DNA from: Candidatus Daviesbacteria bacterium RIFCSPLOWO2_02_FULL_41_8
Lineage (GTDB): Bacteria; Patescibacteriota; Microgenomatia; Daviesbacterales; UBA10151
NCBI GenBank assembly: GCA_001777455.1
Contig: MFDZ01000012.1
Location: forward strand, 1 to 8,955
Direction: 5' to 3'
Length of the DNA stretch: 8,955 nt
Shown: piece by piece, positions 6,173 to 8,955 of the stretch
How the letters are laid out: the number at the start of each line of letters is the position of its first letter
How positions within the stretch are numbered: position 1 is the first letter of the stretch
Notes under the pieces: generated by a model
Told to the model about the DNA's origin: nothing
Seen by the model: the letters and a program-made list of their open reading frames with translations, nothing else
The model's database searches: none
Made by a program: the position numbers and the translations under genes

Positions 6173-6229
6173 GATATTATGATATTACGATATAGAGTGA
6201 TTCCGCAATATCTAATATCCTAATATCCC
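6173..6229. repeat. Two opposed 8-bp tandem repeat blocks (GATATTAN)3
   Basis: On the plus strand, 6173-6196 reads GATATTAT, GATATTAC, GATATAGA. From 6207 to 6229, AATATCT, AATATCCT, AATATCCC is the same kind of unit in reverse orientation. The blocks can pair with each other. The second block overlaps the last codons and TAG stop of uvrC (6220-6222). Confidence 0.75.
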
Positions 6230-6245
6230 TGTATCATCACTCTAT
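6192..6245. repeat. 10-bp perfect inverted repeat spanning the uvrC stop
   Basis: ATAGAGTGAT (6192-6201) is exactly complementary to ATCACTCTAT (6236-6245), with 34 nt between. The right arm encodes part of the UvrC C-terminus. No T run follows on either strand, so a simple intrinsic terminator is unlikely; a 3'-end hairpin on uvrC mRNA is possible. Confidence 0.65.
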
Positions 6246-7536
6246 CCCTCAGTTTCCTGTGATAACTTACGGCAAAACGGTGGGCTTCATCCCGCAATTT
6301 CTGTAATAATTTCAGAGAAAGACTTTTTCTGGGTAATTTCAACGCCTCCCCTTCCGGCGGATAAAGCCACTCCGCTCGTTTGGCTAAGCCAAAAGTTGGT
6401 AGTCGGTAGTTGGTAGTAAGTAGCTGGGAATAAACTCCACGAACTTGCCCGCGACCTCCATCAACGATAATTAAGTCGGGTAAAGGCCATTCAGGATGGT
6501 TTAAACGCCTCTTGATCACCTCTTTCATCATCCCTACGTCATTTGCCCCACCGGCCATTCTTATCTTAAATTTTCTGTATTGGCTTTTATCAATCTCTCC
6601 ATTGGTTAGAACTACCATTGAGCCGGTGGCTTCCTTACCGGAGATATTTGAAATATCGTATCCTTCAATCCGTTCCGGCAATTTTGTTAAGTTTAAATCT
6701 TTTCTCAACTGTTCCAGCGCCTGCTGATTCTCATTTTCCAGGAAATTCGGATTTTCCAGATATAACTTAACCCTGTTTGGCTGAGTCATATAAGTAATCC
6801 CGTCCAGAATTTTTTTAGTTCGAGACGCCGCTTCAAATCTCTGCCCTTTTGACTGCTCAGCCATTTCTTTCAATAAACTCTCCGTCAACTCATCTTTTTC
6901 CCCGTCCATAAACTTTGAAAAAACGGTTATTATTTTTTGATAATCTTTTTTGGAAATAAGTCCGATACATGCTCCCGGACACTGACCCAGGTGAAAATGA
7001 AAACACGGTCTAGCTTTCCAATCCCGTATCGAAGATCGTCCGATTGAAATTGACTGTGCAATCCGGGATTGTAGGTTCAAATTGTCTGAGCACCAGGGGA
7101 AAACTCGCCTCAGAGATTTTAGGGTTTCTTTGACGGTTCTACTGGAAGGAAAAGGACCCCAATATTTTTTTGCGCCCTTTAGGTCTTTTTTTCTGGCTGT
7201 CAGGACCTTGGGAAAATCTTCTTTAGTGACTATGATATACAGATAATCTTTGTCATCGGTAAGGCGGACATTAAATGGCGGCAAATATTTTTTGATTAAG
7301 TTGGCTTCCAGGATCAACGCTTCCAATTCTGATTCCACAACTATTGTTTCTATGCTGGCTATTTGCTCCACCAATAAAGTGGTTTTTTCAAGCTGTCTGC
7401 CGGAAAAGTATGAAGAGACTCTATGGTATAAATCAATCGCTTTACCTACATAGAGAACCCTTCCGACTTTGTCTATGTAAATATAAACACCCGGTTTGTG
7501 AGGAATCTTACTTCGATCGATTTTGGAGGGAAACAT
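6220..7536 (-). CDS. uvrC: UvrABC excinuclease subunit C, short form lacking (HhH)2
   Basis: UvrC makes both incisions in nucleotide excision repair. The N-terminal GIY-YIG nuclease is intact (GVYIY 16-20, LYVGKA 28-33, R39, and E77 in LEANLIKKY). The four iron-sulfur cysteines are present (C149, C178, C186, C190). A UVR-like helical region lies at about 215-250. The RNase H-like nuclease follows with EGYDISNISG (D294), IIVDGGRGQV (D359), FGLAKRAEW and DEAHRFAVSYHR (H419). The protein then stops at 438 residues, against about 590-620 for typical UvrC: the C-terminal helix-hairpin-helix pair is gone. Both nuclease sites look complete, so it may still be active. A 35-bp heptamer tract encodes a shortened stretch of the RNase H domain. 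ATG is preceded by a perfect TATAAT at 9 nt. Confidence 0.95.
   Translation of the reverse strand: MFPSKIDRSKIPHKPGVYIYIDKVGRVLYVGKAIDLYHRVSSYFSGRQLEKTTLLVEQIASIETIVVESELEALILEANLIKKYLPPFNVRLTDDKDYLYIIVTKEDFPKVLTARKKDLKGAKKYWGPFPSSRTVKETLKSLRRVFPWCSDNLNLQSRIAQSISIGRSSIRDWKARPCFHFHLGQCPGACIGLISKKDYQKIITVFSKFMDGEKDELTESLLKEMAEQSKGQRFEAASRTKKILDGITYMTQPNRVKLYLENPNFLENENQQALEQLRKDLNLTKLPERIEGYDISNISGKEATGSMVVLTNGEIDKSQYRKFKIRMAGGANDVGMMKEVIKRRLNHPEWPLPDLIIVDGGRGQVRGVYSQLLTTNYRLPTFGLAKRAEWLYPPEGEALKLPRKSLSLKLLQKLRDEAHRFAVSYHRKLRDRVMIQGY
6395..6429. repeat. 7-bp tandem repeat inside uvrC, five units
   Basis: The plus strand reads GTTGGTA, GTCGGTA, GTTGGTA, GTAAGTA, GCTGGGA without interruption; the first three units differ by one base and the last two are more diverged. 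Read on the coding strand it specifies roughly SQLLTTNYRLPT, between VDGGRGQV and FGLAKR of the RNase H-like domain, a place normally occupied by a longer helical segment. Confidence 0.75.
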
Positions 7537-7545
7537 CTTGAGGAA

Positions 7546-7563
7546 ATTATAGCCTTTGCAAAG
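7546..7563 (-). promoter_or_regulatory. uvrC -10 element with adjoining palindrome
   Basis: The minus strand has TATAAT (7551-7546), perfect, ending 9 nt before the uvrC ATG, with no convincing -35. A 10-bp palindrome CTTTGCAAAG (7554-7563) lies just upstream, within the spacer, where a repressor could sit. It is not a recognisable LexA box. Confidence 0.45.
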
Positions 7564-7571
7564 AATATTAA

Positions 7572-8165
7572 TTATTCAGGTAACTTTATACTGGGATTCC
7601 AGAAAGCACCTGCTTTAAAAGCTTCACCGCTTGGAACTAATTGTCTTCTTCTTTCAAAAACTTCTTGTAGCAAAATATGGCTGTCACGAAGCATTTCTGC
7701 TCTAGTTAATGGATCCAATGTACCATCGTTTTCTGCACCAAATTTTATTCCTGGATTGTTTCCTGGTTTTCCATAAGGTTTCAAAGTTAGACTAAGGGCA
7801 GCAAGTCGACTTCCTGGATCTGACTCGCTCGATAAACGGACATCCACATTTAACCGAGCTTTTCCATCAATTCCAAGACCTTTTAATAACTCTTGCATTT
7901 CACCCTTAGCAAGTGCAACCTCTTGCCTTGTTAGATTCAATCCAACCATCACAGTTGAGCCGGCTGGGTCTTTTCCTATTTCAACCCCTGGTACCCCATT
8001 CAAAGCAGTTATATCAAGCGTCTCATGAAAGTCGGATACTGCTTCCTCAGTAGTGGTTCTTGCTAATCTGAAACGAGATTCCTCCTCCTTTTTTGCGCTT
8101 AAAATTGCAATTCTATCTGCTCTCTTTAGGTGGTGCAAATTTGATCCTGCTTCTATTTTTGTCAT
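7572..8165 (-). CDS. Unrecognised 197-residue soluble protein
   Basis: I do not recognise this protein. It has no signal peptide, no hydrophobic segment and no cysteine. The N-terminal third is charged and probably helical (HLKRADRIAILSAKKEEESR, about 11-31). The middle alternates beta-like segments (STVMVGLNL 70-78, ARLNVDVRLS 103-112, LAALSLTLKP 121-130) with a helical stretch (QEVALAKGEMQELLKGLGI 81-99). A GNNPGIKFGAEN loop (135-146) and a helix rich in Glu and Arg (about 154-175) follow. The start is favoured by a good promoter 27 nt upstream; there is no Shine-Dalgarno. Base use is unlike its neighbours: CCGG appears once in 594 bp, against about 22 times in typA (1782 bp) and about a dozen in the adjacent 740-bp gene, hinting at transfer. 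It sits between a transglutaminase-like gene and uvrC. Confidence 0.8.
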   Translation of the reverse strand: MTKIEAGSNLHHLKRADRIAILSAKKEEESRFRLARTTTEEAVSDFHETLDITALNGVPGVEIGKDPAGSTVMVGLNLTRQEVALAKGEMQELLKGLGIDGKARLNVDVRLSSESDPGSRLAALSLTLKPYGKPGNNPGIKFGAENDGTLDPLTRAEMLRDSHILLQEVFERRRQLVPSGEAFKAGAFWNPSIKLPE

Positions 8166-8191
8166 ATGTTTTCTTGGGCTAGATTCCTGTT

Positions 8192-8219
8192 ATTCTATCA
8201 GCAAAACTTAAGTTGTCAA
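8192..8219 (-). promoter_or_regulatory. Promoter of the 7572-8165 gene
   Basis: On the minus strand a perfect TTGACA (8219-8214) and TAGAAT (8197-8192, 5 of 6) are 16 bp apart, with TGA just before the -10 giving an extended -10. The TGA stop codon of the upstream gene lies within the TTGACA. The TGATAGAATAA string is identical to the tRNA-Lys -10 region. Transcription would start near 8185. Confidence 0.65.
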
Positions 8220-8955
8220 GAGCCTTTTGATTTCTTCTTTTTATCCTTTATTTTATGCTTAATTCTTTTTTGATAAAAATGACCGCCCAGTACTACAAAA
8301 TATAACAGCGCCATCAGTGCCACAATTCCCACTATTATCAAAGGAACTGTCCGGAAAAGAATAAAAGGCTTAACCGTGACATCTTTTGTAAACTTTTGTC
8401 CGCCGGCTAATACGGTGAATTGATCCTGATAGGAATCAAGCAGAGATCTGGTACGGATATTAAAATTAAACTCCGCATTACCAAAAGCCGGTATGGGTCC
8501 GGTCTTCAGACTGGATAAATTTAGCACCAAAATCTTATTGGCGCTTAAAGAAAGCGGAGCGGAGGGATAAAAAGAATTACCGGTATTGGTAATTTTAACT
8601 GACACCCTGCCGGGAAAACCGGAAAGAACCTGACCACCAACCTTAATCTGAACATCTATCTGTGGTTTGCCCAGAAAATCCGTATCAGATAAAGAAACTT
8701 TAACATCATTCCTAACTTGACCTTTATTAGGATACGACCCGGCCGGAACCGGTTCAACGGATGATGTTCCTTTTATTGCGAAAACAAAGTGGTTTAAATC
8801 CAATTTATCGAAGTAATTCATCCCACCGGTGGTGTTTTCCCAAGTCGGATCCACCATTACCCAACCGCGCCGGTCGTCCCAGTATTCCGGCCAGGAATGC
8901 AGAATATCCCTTGTTAGTGAAAGCGGTCGTAAGGCTGTATTAGAAGTATAAGCAA
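8216..8955 (-). CDS. Membrane-anchored transglutaminase-like protein (5' end outside window)
   Basis: The frame stays open to the right edge, so the gene begins outside; the ATG at 8855-8857 falls inside a domain and is not the real start. The visible first residues end a transglutaminase-like (papain-fold) core: HSWPEYWDDRRGWVMVDPTW carries the family's catalytic His and Asp (residues 19 and 35 of the partial product); the nucleophile Cys would lie upstream. Next comes a beta-rich extracellular segment (about 70-195) with an Ig/NEW3-like feel (VSVKITNTGNSFYPSAPLSL, FGNAEFNFNIRT). One C-terminal membrane helix (about 200-222, within TVPLIIVGIVALMALLYFVV) and a Lys-rich cytoplasmic tail (KDKKKKSKGS) follow. 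The enzyme domain should face outward. Substrate is unknown; such proteins often act as proteases or cross-linkers. The stop overlaps the next gene's -35. Confidence 0.85.
   Translation of the reverse strand, partial: AYTSNTALRPLSLTRDILHSWPEYWDDRRGWVMVDPTWENTTGGMNYFDKLDLNHFVFAIKGTSSVEPVPAGSYPNKGQVRNDVKVSLSDTDFLGKPQIDVQIKVGGQVLSGFPGRVSVKITNTGNSFYPSAPLSLSANKILVLNLSSLKTGPIPAFGNAEFNFNIRTRSLLDSYQDQFTVLAGGQKFTKDVTVKPFILFRTVPLIIVGIVALMALLYFVVLGGHFYQKRIKHKIKDKKKKSKGS

Noticed and set aside
7498..7776. 92-codon plus-strand ORF spanning the uvrC start and the 197-residue gene
   Set aside because: Antisense to two better supported genes and to their promoter; composition is that of a shadow frame.
1..8955. 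CRISPR arrays, insertion sequences, stop-codon reassignment
   Set aside because: No regularly spaced repeats with unique spacers and no transposase-like frame. All genes end normally, and TGA acts as a stop in the transglutaminase-like gene.

Overview
The window looks like ordinary, compact bacterial chromosome from a small-genome lineage. The standard genetic code fits every frame. My best guess is Candidate Phyla Radiation (Patescibacteria), perhaps Microgenomates. That rests on inference: moderate GC, terse operons, very few Shine-Dalgarno sites, a UvrC without its C-terminal HhH region, a membrane-anchored transglutaminase-like protein, and short simple repeats at gene borders. No search was run.

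Layout. Positions 1-277 hold a plus-strand reading frame of unknown identity that looks broken. It converges on typA (306-2087, minus). Between typA and a plus-strand tRNA-Lys(CTT) at 2233-2304 lies a tight divergent regulatory region. Two sigma70-type promoters share one -35 sequence, and a strong intrinsic terminator sits between the typA promoter and the typA start codon. Everything to the right is on the minus strand. In transcription order, starting at the right edge: a membrane-anchored transglutaminase-like protein (5' end outside the window), an unrecognised 197-residue soluble protein with its own promoter, a short uvrC, a four-helix YvlD/holin-IV-type membrane protein, secG followed 2 nt later by a membrane-tethered family-5 solute-binding-like protein, a CorA-type divalent-cation channel with a structured leader, and a small two-helix membrane protein with a charged helical tail.

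How the genes work together. Most are independent housekeeping or envelope functions: ribosome-associated GTPase, Sec translocation, cation transport, nucleotide excision repair. The one clear translationally coupled pair is secG and the solute-binding-like gene. No permease or ATPase accompanies the binding protein in the window. Two minus-strand boundaries (after the solute-binding gene and after corA) carry the same promoter-like module: T8, G5-6, TTGAC(A/T), 17 bp, then RACAAT. secG and uvrC each carry a perfect TATAAT exactly 9 nt before ATG, which suggests nearly leaderless mRNAs.

I found no CRISPR array, transposase, phage module, toxin-antitoxin pair or clear new multigene system. The most interesting material is regulatory (typA/tRNA-Lys region, corA leader, paired T8G5 promoters), along with repeat tracts in and beside uvrC and the compositionally distinct orphan gene at 7572-8165.
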